A stretch of DNA of 64,000 bases from Ophiobolus disseminans (Eukaryota; Ascomycota; Dothideomycetes; Pleosporales; Phaeosphaeriaceae). The stretch covers positions 124,001 through 188,000 of the forward strand of contig MU006219.1 in NCBI GenBank assembly GCA_010093685.1, read 5' to 3'. The translations under genes were made by a program, and so were the position numbers. Positions 31,555 through 44,300 of the stretch are shown here, in pieces. The notes below the pieces were generated by a model, which made no database searches, had not been told where the DNA came from, and saw nothing but the letters and a program-made list of their open reading frames with translations. How positions within the stretch are numbered: position 1 is the first letter of the stretch; the number at the start of each line of letters is the position of its first letter.

Positions 31555-34500
31555 ATGGATGACGAATCGTATTACGATTACGATGACCGTCACCAGTTAG
31601 GCGCTCAGCATCACGCATCGCGCCTTCCATTTCCGCAACCCCACTTTAAGCAGCCAGCACAGCCAGTCCCGACTAGAGACCGCTTTCGATCGATGCATTA
31701 TGATGACATTGAAGATGATGTGCCTTACGGTCGCAGCGAAGGCATCCAATTCGACTCATTCGGTGAGTGACGAGAAGAGAAGTGAAGCGAGTCAAGACTG
31801 ACATTGCCAGATGATCGAGTGCTGCAGCAACCGTTTCCAGACCGCCAGCAGCAGGCTGAGCAGGGAAGAGCAAGGTTGTCGCTGAACCCAGGATCAAGCA
31901 AGTTCTTCAACAACGCTGTTGCGTCGCAGAGTCAGGTTTCATATCAACCTCATGAGCATGCTGCACCTTCGCAGTCGCACCGGCTACGTGAGCACGACGA
32001 GTATGGTGAGAGAGGTATGTAGCCAAGTCCAGCTGAAAGTTACCTACTAATCGAGCCTCAGTGCATCATCAAGATCCACCCGAACGTCCGATTCGTAGCC
32101 AACTGAGTGAGTTCTCGGAGTGGAAGTTACGATGGATATGATGCTAATGAGGTAAAGGTCGCTTTGCAAACAACGCCAATCAGCCTCCAGGGTCCAGCTC
32201 TGATATCCAGCTTGGCCCGTCATCTTCCCCAGCTCTAAAAGCAGGTCAGAGGCGTGCCGAAACCACTACGAAGACGACGGAACATCGTGGCTCGGGCACA
32301 CACTTCTTCGAGGATGAGCGCCAACATGGTAAAAAGCACGAAAGGCATTTTGCAGAACGCCCCTTCCGGCCGCTCGTCGCCACTCAGCCACGTACATTTG
32401 AAGATGAGCAGTCAGACAGCCAGGTTCAGCAGCGCACAGCTAGCACTCAGAGTGTGGCAAGTTACGACCCTCCGAGACCGCGGCAAAACCCAGTAGACCT
32501 TCCTCATGCACCACCCATATGCCAGGGCATTCAACTCGTACCAGTTTCAGCGCTCCCGGATCGTCTACGAACTGTGTTCCCGTACCCAACATTCAACGCC
32601 GTCCAGTCAAAATGCTTCGACAGGGTCTTCAGATCCGACGACAACTTCGTTCTCGCATCACCAACAGGAAGCGGCAAGACGGTGATTCTGGAGCTCGCTA
32701 TTTGTCGTGCCGTTGCGACAAATGCAACCGGTCAATACAAGGTCGTGTATCAAGCGCCAACGAAAGCTCTCTGCGCCGAACGTCAACGAGATTGGGAAGC
32801 GAAATTCACTCCAATTGGACTCAAGTGCGCTGAACTCACTGGCGACAGTGACGCCTCGGATGTGCGCAATGTCCAGAGCGCGAACATCATCATCACTACA
32901 CCCGAGAAGTGGGACAGCATCACTAGGAAGTGGAAAGACCATGAGAAGCTCATGCGCCTGATCAAGCTCTTCCTCATCGATGAAGTGCACATACTCAAGG
33001 AGGACCGCGGCGCGGTGTTGGAAGCTGTCGTCTCCCGCATGAAGTCGATTGGCACGGATGTCCGCTTCGTGGCGCTGTCAGCCACCGTTCCCAACTTCCA
33101 TGATGTTGCGGCCTGGCTGGGAAAGAACTCTGCAGACCCTCATACACCAGCCGCGAATGATAAGTTCGGAGAAGAGTTCCGCCCTGTGAAGCTTCGCAAG
33201 CATGTCTGTGGCTATACTTCGAACTCAAGCAATGACTTTGGTTTTGAGAAGGTGCTTGATGCAAAGCTTCCTGAGGTGATCGCGAAGTACTCTGAGGGTA
33301 AGCCGATTATGGTCTTCTGTGCGACGCGAGCATCCTGTCTCAAAACGGCGAGGCTGATCGCAAATTGGTGGATCTCAAAAGCCGGCAATGATCGCATATG
33401 GGCTCCACCGACCAGGCAGATACCGCTTGTTAGCAAGGATTTACGCGAAACAGTTGCATCTGGTGTTGCATTCCATCATGCGGGACTCGACCTCGATGAC
33501 AGAACACAAGTTGAGAAAGGCTTCCTGAGTCACGATATCAACGTCATCTGCTGTACATCTACGCTAGCAGTGGGCGTCAACTTGCCATGCCATCTCGTCA
33601 TCGTCAAGAACACGGTATCATACACCGACGAGGGCCTCCAGGAGTACTCGGATCTAGAGATGATGCAGATGCTCGGTCGTGCCGGCCGGCCTCAGTTTGA
33701 CGACACGGCTGTTGCGGTGATCATGACCCGTCAAGCAAAGGCTCGTCGGTACGAACTCATGGTGACGGGTCAAGACCTGCTTGAGAGCAAACTGCACTCT
33801 AACCTCATCGACCACATGAATGCTGAGATTGGACTTGGCACGATTCGAGACCTCGTGTCGGCTCGGAAGTGGCTCACGGGAACGTTCTTGTATGTTCGCC
33901 TCCAGCAGAATCCGAACCACTACAAGCTCGAAGGCGCGAGGAGCGGTCAGAACATCGAAGAGCAGGTGGACGATATTTGTTTTCGCGATATCGCCCTTCT
34001 TCGCGAGCACAGCCTTGTGTCGGGCGAGGAGTACTTCCGCTGCACCGAGTTTGGACATGCTATGGCTCGTTATTATATTCACTTCAACACGATGAGGGTG
34101 TTCATGGGCATTCAATCGAAAGCTACACCGTCTGAGATTGTGAGCCATGTGCTTTTCCATTCATGTTGATGACGCTAACCTCACAATTCAAGCTCTCCGC
34201 AATCGCTCAAGCCTCGGAGTTCTCCAAACTACGTTTTCGAGCTGGCGAAAAACCTTTGTACAAGCTCCTGAACAAGTCGGCCTCGATCCGCTTCTCGATA
34301 CCCGTCAATCTCGACCTCCCAGCGCACAAAGTCTCGTTGATTATCCAATCCGTGCTCGGCTCGGCAGACATGTTGTTTGAAGGCGAAAATGCAAAGCACA
34401 GGGGACAGTATGCAACGGAAGTGGCAATAATCTTCAAGAACATCAATAGTCTGATTCGATGCATCATCGACTGTCAGATCTGCCTGGGCGATTCGGTGAG

Positions 34501-36735
34501 CATTCACAGCGCATTGCTGTTGGAGCGTAGCCTTGGATCGAGGATCTGGGACGATAGCCCACTGCAGATGAAACAAATCGAGGGCATCGGTGTGGTCGCT
34601 GTGAGGAAGTTCGTCAACGCCGGTATCCGCAGTATGGAAGACCTCGAGAACGCAGATGCGCATCGCATTGAGACGCTTGTTGGTCGCAACCCGCCGTTCG
34701 GAATGAAGGTGCTGGAAATGGTACGTGCGTTTCCGAAACTGAGAGTTTCGATGCATGCGCAGGCTTCTTCGGTGAGTGTCGCGATTATCCCGAGATGTGG
34801 ACGTGACTGACGAGGTGTTAGATTACCAAGTGTCCTGAAGGGGTCAAGATCCAGATCAAGGCTGATATTGGCTTCATCAATGAGAAGCCGCCGCAACGCT
34901 TTGCTGGGAAGCTTGTGTATGTGTGTCTTTTGGCAGAGACTTCAGACGGACGCAAGATTCACTTCGCTCGTATCAGGTACGTCTCACCTTGATCTATCCA
35001 TGCTCTTAGTCTGATTGGGTGTAGTGGTCAGAAGCTGGGATCCGGACAGAGCCTCACATTTCCGGCACTCTTGACGAGCCACGAGCAGAGCATCAACTGT
35101 TACGTCATGTGCGACAGTATTGGTGAGTGGAGTCCCTCTCAGAGTGACAGACGCTGATCGTGACCAGCGGGAAGTTTACGCGGTGCAACCGTGAAGCCCA
35201 AGATTGCTCCTTCAATGTTTCCAATGCGCAAATCGCCAGAAGCGGACATACCACAACAGTCAAACACGTCGAAGCGCAGGGCTGAGCCTGTCAAACCGGC
35301 ACGCAAGCGATCGACTACTAGCGACGAATTTGGGGATGATGAGATTGATGACGATGAGCTCATGAAGGTGTCTGTTCCAAGAGGTGATTTGGAGTTCGAA
35401 CATATCGACAACTTTGCTAATCCCATGGATGCCATCACGCGCAAGAATACGGCGAAGAACAAGACAACAAAGCCGAAGGCTCTAGCAAAGTCGATTCAGA
35501 CAAGCATCGAGGATGACGATCAAGCACCAGTGCAGTTGGCGAACGGCAAGTGGGCCTGCAGCCACAAATGCAAAGACAGAATTGCATGCAAACATCTTTG
35601 CTGCAAGGATGGAATGGACAAGCCGCCGAAGAAAAGCGCTGCTACAAAGAGTAGACCCTCGGGTAACGAAGAGGCCCCATTTACACAGCATGTGTCGACG
35701 AAAAAGGTACCTCAGAAGCAGAGCAAGCTTCAACTAACGGCCTCAAAGCGCAAGATCTCGTCCGCGGTCGAAGAGCTGGATCTTACGCAGCAAGAGAAGA
35801 AGAAGAAGGCGGACTACGCCAACAATGGACCGAGGGACTATCGTGACCTTCACCAGCTGCACAAAAACGTTCAGAAGAAGGATCCACCGTCAACTCTTCT
35901 CTCTGTCATGCACAAGAAGCCGGAGTACTGCTACTCGCAAGGCGGCGACTACAACCTATCATTCCTACAACAGCAAGATACGAGGCCTTCAGGAAACTCG
36001 AGCGATTACGGTGAGATACCGCTTGATGATGAGCTGTCGACGCATTTCGAACAATCTCAGCCTGCGACTACACAGCAGGATCTCATCAATTTCAGCAAAG
36101 ACATGGATGAAAGTGACCTTATAAACTATCCTGCCACGGCGCCTGTTGCTTCACACGGTTCAGACACTTTCGGTGACGACGATTCGTTGCTTGGAGACGC
36201 TATGATTGGCCTCGTTGACTCTCAGGACTTGCGAGAGGTGAACAATACAAGCAATAGTATGGATACTTTAGAGGGAGCGATCAACGAAGAATATGAAGCT
36301 GGTTTCCAGGATGATGATTTTCCGACGGACGTCGGTGATGCAATCAATGACGATACTGGCTGGCAGATGCGCGAGGAAACACCCGTCACTCCCCTGGTTC
36401 CCGCGCGCAAACCGTCAACGCAGAAAACGAGGATGCCGTTCAACGATAGCACGAGCAGTGCACGACCTCATTTCAAACATTCCAAACCCACTAAACCCAT
36501 GCTCCAAGTATCGGAGCCCGATGTCCTCGAGCATCCAAAAGACGCACCTCGCGCTTCTCATTCGAAGCCAGGTCACAAACTCGCGGAGGTGGAGGATATC
36601 GATGTTCTCGACTTGTCGGATGATTTCGATGATCCACCAGCCAAAGCGGTGAAGCCTGTGCCTGAGGCGTTCAAAGATCTTGAGCCGTGGCTGTTCGCGG
36701 AGTTTGGGGATATTGTGGAGTTGGTGGATGAGTGA
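31555..36735 (+). CDS. HFM1: Meiotic ATP-dependent DNA helicase MER3/HFM1
   Basis: Eight exons: 31555-31762, 31811-32014, 32062-32106, 32158-34139, 34193-34771, 34822-34976, 35025-35122 and 35168-36735. All introns are 45-53 nt and GT..AG. The sum is exactly 1613 codons (1612 aa). A disordered N-terminus of about 250 aa is followed by a Ski2-like SF2 helicase: Walker A ASPTGSGKT at about 319-327, DEVH box at about 427-430, SATVPN, and motif VI QMLGRAGRPQ at about 654. Then come a winged-helix and a Sec63-type domain with helix-hairpin-helix (IEGIGVVAVRKFVNAGI). The C-terminus has a Cys/His cluster CSHKCKDRIACKHLCC and a long acidic tail. MER3/HFM1 promotes class I crossovers by extending D-loops in meiosis. 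This implies a sexual cycle, at least ancestrally. Confidence 0.9.
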
Positions 36736-37502
36736 GTGGTGGGGTAGGGCGGTGGGAATGGTTGAGGATAAGGAATGAATGGGGATGGTGTTTGCGATGG
36801 GCGAAAATTCGGCGTCGGTGAACATGGTGTTGTTTGTGGCAAGGTGGGATCAAAGCATACATTGTCTTAAGTATGTCATCAATCAGGCCTTAAACTTCGT
36901 GAGCATGAGAATATATTGATCTTCCATCGCCATCGCTAAAAGGCCAACACCCTACAATTTCGGCTCCCCTTGAGACCTCCTGCAGGTGTCATGAATCCTT
37001 CCTTGAACTGCTGCTTTAGACCGAATGTCACCGTCTAATCTACTTCCCCACCTCAGTGCTTCTACAACACCCTCAGACTCTCAGGCTATTCTGAAGCTCT
37101 CCACCACACTCCTACACCTCACCCGCCATCCTCATACATACTTTTGGTGCCGACATCTTCTTATATCTCTCTTCTGAAACTATTAATACCAATTTGACGC
37201 ATATTAGCGCGAGAGTAATCTATTCGGACATGCTCCGGTGATTGGGGTTTCTATTGGTGGAGGGCTGTGTTGAGCGTTTTTGTTTAGTACTTGAGATTGG
37301 TGAGGATGAGTGATAGGTGGAGGGGGTTTGATGAGGATGTGTAGGATAGGTAAGTGAGGGGATGTTTTCGACAAAGTCAAGACTCAAAATGGAGTATGGT
37401 GTTTTCCATTGCTAGGAATATGTCTTCCTGCATTCTTTGGTTGCGGCGATCGCCAAGTTCTCGATTTTTATTAATCGTGTTCTCAGCCTACTGTGTTCTA
37501 TC
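36736..37502. other. Intergenic, start of the accessory island
   Basis: 3' flank of HFM1, then AT-rich sequence before the kinase pseudogene (tail to tail). No gene or motif recognised. Confidence 0.4.
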
Positions 37503-38171
37503 TCATGCAAATTTCCCAATTCGGCCATTCTGCTTACTTATTTTTGAGCAGTCGAACTGCGATTGATACATTAGTAGATCCCAAAGGAGACTCTCAACGC
37601 TCAAGGCACCAGAAGTTGAGCCAATAGACCAGAGTTCGTGAACATCCACAGCCATCTTGACAAAAGCAGATGATAGAACAACTCGATTTATGCTCCACGC
37701 CGACTTTGAAATCTCTACTCTGCGTCCCTCCAGTGATTTACTGTCTGCGGCGGATTGAGTGCCAATCTTATTGCGACTTGATGATGCAGAGATTTGACGA
37801 CGCCAATCATCAATTACCTGCGCCCTCTTGTTTTTTAAAGACACGTTCCAGCTTTATATCAAGATTGTCTCATCACTAACTCGAATTGCCTTAGCTAGAT
37901 CTCTAGGGTAACTGCAAGTAACCCCATGCTTCTCCAGAAAGTAAGCGAATCCAAGCTGATCCATCGCAACTAACAATTTCATCAAGACAGACAATGGTTT
38001 CTCCTGGTCAAGCCTGTTTACCGATATAATGTCAGCCCCAGATAAAGTACTGTAGTCTGAGGAATCCATTGGCACAAAGGAAGATGATACATTACTGAAG
38101 TTTGGCCCCCTATACTGGATTGAGCAAAAGGGTTGGCATGGTTGATCGATTTGGATTGATTCGATACAGTA

Positions 38172-39511
38172 CTAGGTCAAAAGTTTCTTTGCAGCAGGGC
38201 ACACGGGCCACCCCGCCAAAAGTCACCCACGCACAAATGAAGCTGTAAAATAGGCTATACATGTCCAAATAAAATAATTTTTAGTGTTTTGGAATTGCGC
38301 AAGCTCAATATTTTGTTTGCCACCCACGGGCTTTACGTACGGCCGCAAGGCGTCGCGGCATACTCATGATGAGTCGCTTGATCAGTTTCTCAGGTATGCC
38401 CCGCTAGCACTCCTTCAAGGCGTTACAAAAGCCCTCCCACTCCTCTTCTACCTGGCTGTAGTTGTTGTATTAGGGATATAGCTTAAACATACGCCATTTG
38501 AGAACCCACCAAAGGTGTTTGATTGGGTTAAGATCGGGAGAATAGGCAGGCCAGTCAATGACGTTGATTTGGTGATCCTGATGGAATTTGACAACACTGC
38601 GCGCGCGGTGTATGCCCGCGTTATCCTGCATAAACAGCTGAGAACGACGCCAGTGAGGGAGGAGACCTTTAGTCAACGCCTCTATGTAACTTTTGGCGGA
38701 GTAGCTACGCTTTTTGGCATCCGGATCGCGGTCCATGATGACTAGTTTGCTCCTCCGCGCCTTCCCCCGTTCATCCAGCTATATACAACCCCACACTATC
38801 TGTGCAGGCTTCCTAGAGGTGCCCTGAGGATCTAGCATATCTGGTTTCCATTTCTCCCACGGGTAGCAAAAAACCCACTGCTGATTTGCCCCAGAGCCCT
38901 TCTGAACGGAGCACTCATCTGAGAACTTAAGCGTGCGCCAACCCCACTAGAAGTGGCGGTACTCCCTTGCAAACTTCAAGCGCTTTGCAGCATGCCTGCG
39001 GTTGAACTTAGGTCTCTTTTTAGCCTTGTGATTTGTGAGGCCTGTACCTTTAATTGCCCGATAGAGTGTAGAGCGGCTAGGCTGCTTTGAAGGGGTGCCC
39101 TCTGCGTCCACAAAGATCGACTCTACGGCAAGCTCTGAGTACTCAATCTTTGGTGTAGCGCGTACTTTCCTGTAGATGATTTTCTTCTAATAGGTCGATA
39201 GTATTAAGGGACGGCCGCTGCAAGGGAGATCTTTCGTAGAGCCGGTAGTGTTATACTTTTTCTGTAGGTCGCGTATAGCTTGTGAAGAGCGGCCAAAGTG
39301 GCTAGCAACTTCAGCCACGCTGCATCCAGCACGCAACATCCCAACAGCCTCGCCCCTTTGCGCGATTGTCATATTTGGACTTCTGCGCACATTTTGAGAT
39401 ATCTCTCGTAAAATTCTGCGTTGATTTGACATAGTGGTGTGGTGTTGAAGTTTTGGCGCGTTGCGTTGATTTTCCCCCGCGTCACGCTAATGCAAAGAAA
39501 CTTTTGACGCG
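38172..39511 (-). mobile_element. Tc1-like DNA transposon inserted in the kinase pseudogene
   Basis: About 1340 bp. Inverted termini share GTCAAAAGTTTCTTTGCA perfectly (18 bp, inside the first few bases at each end). TA dinucleotides lie at both edges (38170-38171 and 39512-39513). The outermost bases differ slightly between the ends, so the exact boundary is good to one or two bases. The element carries a degenerate transposase in the same orientation as the host gene. Confidence 0.8.
38470..39432 (-). pseudogene. Tc1/mariner transposase, inactivated
   Basis: One frame runs from MSNQRRILREISQNVRRSPN to WVLKWRMFKLYP with at least three nonsense codons: after LILSTY, in HF*WGW and in GCI*LDERG. 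The N-terminal helix-turn-helix is seen in AVGMLRAGCSVAEVASHFG. The DDE core has FSDECSV (first Asp) and MQDNAGIHRA (second Asp). The motif normally SPDLNPIEHLW reads SPDLNPIKHLW, so the catalytic glutamate is lysine. A GAG to AAG change in TGAG context and the TGG/CAG to TAG stops fit RIP. Confidence 0.85.
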
Positions 39512-41333
39512 TAACTGTATGTTGGATAATGAACTCATTGACAGTTGGGAGGTGCTTGGGTTTGGTTCCAAGGTCAATTTCCCGTACTCTTGAGATCGAG
39601 GTTGTAGTTACTTTGGCCTGTTTTGCCATGCCACCGACGGTGCTGCTTAACGTACTGGCATGTTCATCAAGTGCCTCAGGGGACTCCAATTCGTGGGCTA
39701 CTTTTGGCTGAGAGGGTGACGATCGTGAGGCAATCAGAGGTATTTTTTTCGCTGGTTGGAGTTGATTTTTTTGTGTTTTTGATAATTGCGATATCGTTCG
39801 CGGGCAAGTTTTCTTCATTCTTGACATTGCGCAGGTGAGGGGTCGATACTGCTCCATGACCTTGACCATTGTTCGGTGAGTATTCAGACATGCTCTCTGG
39901 AACTGTGTAACGTTGAATGGACGCCTGCGACGATTCCTCATCATCTCACGAGCGTGCACTTTCCGCCGAGTATTCCTCCTCTGTGCAGCAGCGCCCAGGG
40001 AATTCAGGGAATTATTAAGATCCTCATTGACGTCAGTAACATTGTCTCATAATATCTGGGCCGTGTATCTGTTCTTGGGTACCGTCACCAGCATATTTTT
40101 TACCATTTAGCCGTCATCTTGTGTGCTGCACTGCATTCCAGCGCGAGTTTTGTGCACCATTCCGCTACTGCCTCAGTATTCGCATAGTAGCAGCTGACCC
40201 CTGCCCCTTGTTCTGTCATGTACATGAGCAGTTCATCAACGCTATGATAACATGTAGCTGTCCAGATCTCCAAAAAAACGCATCCTAGGGACCAGATATT
40301 AGCTAAGAAGCTCCTAAGGTGACTTTCAGCCACCTCTGGCGCGCAATAACGCCGAGTTTTAGACGATGGTCCTTCAGTGGTGCTTCCACTAAGCTCTGAC
40401 CAGTCGGGGCAAACGCCGAAATCTGTAAGGTACACATGGTTTGCTTTGACGAGGACATTCTAGCATATTCAGCAAGTGAGCAACCGAAAGAGAACAGCGG
40501 CGTGCCTGTGGTTTGATGTCATTATGTCTGATACAGTTCTGATGGAGATAGCGCAGAGCAGCCGCAAGGCATCCGTAGAAAATGCGAAGGAAAGAGCAAT
40601 CTCCAGCCGATGTCGGATCACGGTCCAGGAAGTCTTCCAAGTTGCAGTCCGCGACCGGTGACATAATGATACCCACGTACCTACGATGATTAGCTAGACA
40701 CATATGACGAGATTATGCGTACTTTAGTTCAGTATAACTTCCTATTAGCTCAACGATATGTGGGTGGGAGAGCTTCTTGAGCGTTGCTAACTCTCTTTCA
40801 AAGTCGCGGAGTACAGCCTTATCCTTTCGGAACGTTCGACCTCGCGGAATGAGATTTCTCGCATACTCTCTATAACTGACATTACTGCGCACCTGGTCAA
40901 CATAACCGTGAGCACCCTTTCCCAGCTCCGCGATTTTCTCAAAAGGCGTATCCGCAGGGCTGGCAAGATGCCGATGCCGGCTATCCTCTTTTTTGAGATT
41001 AAGCGCTTTACTCAATTTGCCCGTCTGTTTTTCCAAGAAGTCGGATCTGGCGTCCTGTCCTTTCAATGCCTCGGGAAGTATTCTTTGACTGAAGGGGAAC
41101 GATACGTCTGTGATCGTGGCACTCAGGAATATGTCAATGGCGGCTAAGCGATCGATGAGGCGCAGTGTAATGTAGATGCGAGGGATCTTGCTCCAAGTGA
41201 GCTTCTCATAGCGTCGTAGAACTTCCGAAATATCTCGGATGTCATTCTCTGAGAACGCTGTCTGGATTGGTCGACCGGGTGGGAACCAGGCTCCCAGAGC
41301 CTTGTCGAGATCGTCCATGGCCGTGTCCGTCAT

Positions 41334-44300
41334 GGCGCTCGCGGCGCGTATTGTCGCGCAACATGCGATCAGCTCAGCGGTAAGGTACGTGTGTCAAAAT
41401 ATCAACGAACAGCTTGTCAGCGTTTGTAACGATGGACAATGGGAGTGTGGAGAGATGAGGGGCACGACGCTGCCTTCGCTGGCACGGCTGGCTCAGCCGC
41501 AGTTGCCCTGACAGACTAGTCCCACATCGAACTAGGTAGCTGTCAGCAGATCTCAGCCTTGTGCCTTCCTTTACGAAGGAGCTCGAATTTGGTGATGCAC
41601 CAAGGCTGGCCAGCAGCTAACTAGGAATCATTTTACTTACATGCTGGCATATGTAGAATCCGACCTACTTAGATGTTCATTAAATATCGTCAGCACTCTT
41701 ATAGTGCTGTGAGGACATACAGCCTTCCTACCCTTGATGAGCGAATGTAAGGTATTGTGCGCAAGCACTCCAAAGTAGCTGTGTTGCTAAAGACACAGTC
41801 CTAGACTTTGTAGAATGAACGACAGCCTGCATGCTCACATCGTGAGACCAGATCAGACTGGAATAGATCCAGCAGCAGCAGCAGCAGCAAGGATGCATCG
41901 CATCACCAAATCCGAGCTCCCTCGTCCCTCAGCAGCTGTCTCGGCAAACATCGAAAACTTTGGAAGTGTCAACAATCATTGACACTGAATGGCCACAGAC
42001 GATGAGATGGAACCACGCGCGCAGCGAAAACCAAGTGATGATAATAATGAGACGTGACAATCATCTATCCAGTTTCCCAGTCCAACCCAAAAGTGAAATA
42101 AAATGCCGTATTTTCCGACCCTATCCAATTCCGACCCCAAAACACGAGGATTCCAATTAAAAAGCATCCATGAACACTGACCCCAGGGTGCTACCATGCG
42201 ACCACGTTCCCAAAACGCCCGATTTCGCCCCTCCCATGCAGTCGCTTACATCACATCATGCCGCTCGCCTCGTCCATGTTCAGGCCAGGATGTCCAACTC
42301 GAGCGGATACCCCTCCATCCTTCCCGCCTCCGCCCACGCACCAACGCAGGTGAGATCGCGCGACAAGCTCGCGCCATCAACCACGACTCGCGCCCGTGCA
42401 ACTGGCGCCAACGGCAATTGTTGCTCTCCATGCAACGCAGCGACCGACGACGTGCCCTCCGGCCCCATCGCCGCATCCGCGCGATAGTATCGCGCCTGTC
42501 GCACCCAGCGAAAGTACACGGCGAGCGCATCGTGCGCGTCAGGGATGCCGATGCAGCGCAGCGATGTGCGAGGCGGCGGCAGGCGGGTGCGTGCTAAATG
42601 TGCGGGTTAGCTGGGGGCACGAGGGCTGAGTTGGGACGATGGGAAAGCTGGGGTGCGTAATTTTAGAACCGCGGTGCGTACCACATGTCACAAAACGGAA
42701 CGAAACGGCGTGGGGGTCCAACTGGGAGGAGGGTTCGGGGGCGCCACGGAGGAGCGGCGTGGGATGCGGAGGTAACCTACTGATGCGAGACATGGTTGGC
42801 TAGCGGGCTTGCTGTGGCGGATATCGTATGTGGAAGCGTTGGGCGTTGGGCGTGTGCATTCAGAATCTTGGGCAGCGATGACTTGGTACTGGAGATAGGG
42901 CCAGTTGCTGCTGCTGGAAGGGAGGTGGATGCTGAAGAGAAGACGGACAGAGAGTGTGGGGACCGCAATACAATTATATACTCGAGTGTTTCAGTGTCGT
43001 GCGCTGGGGTCCCTCGGGACGGCGATCTAGTTTGCAGAATGGGATGTTCAAGGCGCCTTCTGACAAGCAAGGTGATGGTGCATCGGCTGGTTAGGAGCAG
43101 GAGACGCACAACAAGTGAGCAAGTGGGAGATTGTAAACGCGCGGTCATGGCGCCTTTAAGGAGTGAACACCTCATCATGGTGAGTTATGACAAAGTCGCG
43201 GAGCCTCAGAATCAAGGCTGCCACTTTTTGACTGGCAGCGCGACTCCAAGATGTCCGACTCATGGAACTAGCCGTCTTGCGGGTGAGCAGTAGCCAGAAG
43301 GAGAGCAGCGTTGTGTAACGGTTCTCCTCGTGGACACGGGATGGCAGCCCTAAACCGCTGCCGCGAGCGTGGAGTGGTCGAGAAAGTATGCATGGCACGG
43401 AAGATAACTTGAGCCGACGTGTGGAGCGGGTCCAGACGTTGCGAGTTGAATGCTGCACGCGAGTGTGGTTTCGAAACGTCGGCCGGGGACGACATGCGTG
43501 CAAGACGTAACATTACGACGTGACGATTTCGCCCTGGATCGTGCTTGGAAAGCACGAGAGTCGCCGCCGATTCCTCGACTATGCACAGGCGGCGGCATGT
43601 TCCAGCAGCGAACGAGTGGACCAAAGGCGACCCAGGGGGCGGCCATGGGCATGCAGCGCATCTGTAGCGGGATCCCTGCTCCAGATGCCGCAGGTCCAAA
43701 ACTGTGCGACTCTGCCTTGCAGTTGGCTGTGTCTCTAGTGCAGATGCCTCGCGATATGCTGGAGAGAAAATTTTTCACCTCCTGTCCGCAATCACAAGGA
43801 CTCGATTTAGCGCATGCAACCGCATCGTCTGAAGTCTGAAGTGAGGGGTAAGCAGCGTAATTGATGTGAGCATGGTGTCGCCAACGGGCCCGTGTCTCAA
43901 GGGTCAATGCTCGAAGTTGTAGTCCCGCGCCCCACAATCGTTCCTTTGTTCGTCGGCGCAGGTAGCGTAGCGGCCAAAGCGCACGTCGTGTGCATCTGCC
44001 GCTAGGCGCCGTGATTATGACGAGGGGCCAGTCTTCTTGCGCAACTGCGTAAGCTCGTGCAGATGTCGACGAGAGTTTGCTGCACCTGCCCCCATGTTAC
44101 AAATCGATCCTTGTTGCTTTAGCGTGGCGCAAGGCACACACCAGCCACAGATAGTGCCACAAGCACGAGCAGAGTACCCACTGGCAGAAGCTGTGGAATA
44201 CCACCCCAGTGTAGCAGTGGAGCTGTTGTTGACTTTGGTGAAACCTGTAGATTAGTGGAACGGCCCACCAGAGCACCTACATGCGTTCCTCGTCCTGTTG

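Larger units (their letters stand above)
37503..41333 (-). pseudogene. Fungal serine/threonine protein kinase-like gene, broken
   Basis: Starts MTDTAMDDLDKALGAW at 41333. The N-terminal alpha-helical region is followed by a kinase domain: glycine loop GKGAHGYV, then YARNLIPRG where the family normally has a lysine (N replaces the VAIK Lys), HNDIKPQN as catalytic loop and LTDFGVC as the DFG motif. Exons: 40723-41333, 40680 to about 40497, and about 40451 downwards. The first intron (40681-40722, 42 nt) is GT..AG; the second would need a GC donor. At 40100 a one-base deletion (TGGTA for TGGGTA) ends the frame. The other frame continues WVKNMLVTVPKNRY, meets a TGA, then stays open to 39515 where a Tc1-like element is inserted. 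Beyond it the tail continues (PLSVLMKLLVAMDQLGFAYF) with one TAA at 37854. Clearly non-functional as a full-length kinase. Confidence 0.7.

Noticed and set aside
43350..43937. Minus-strand frame of 195 codons in the gene-poor island
   Set aside because: High Cys, His and Arg content, no start context, no introns or domain, and a similar-sized frame on the opposite strand.
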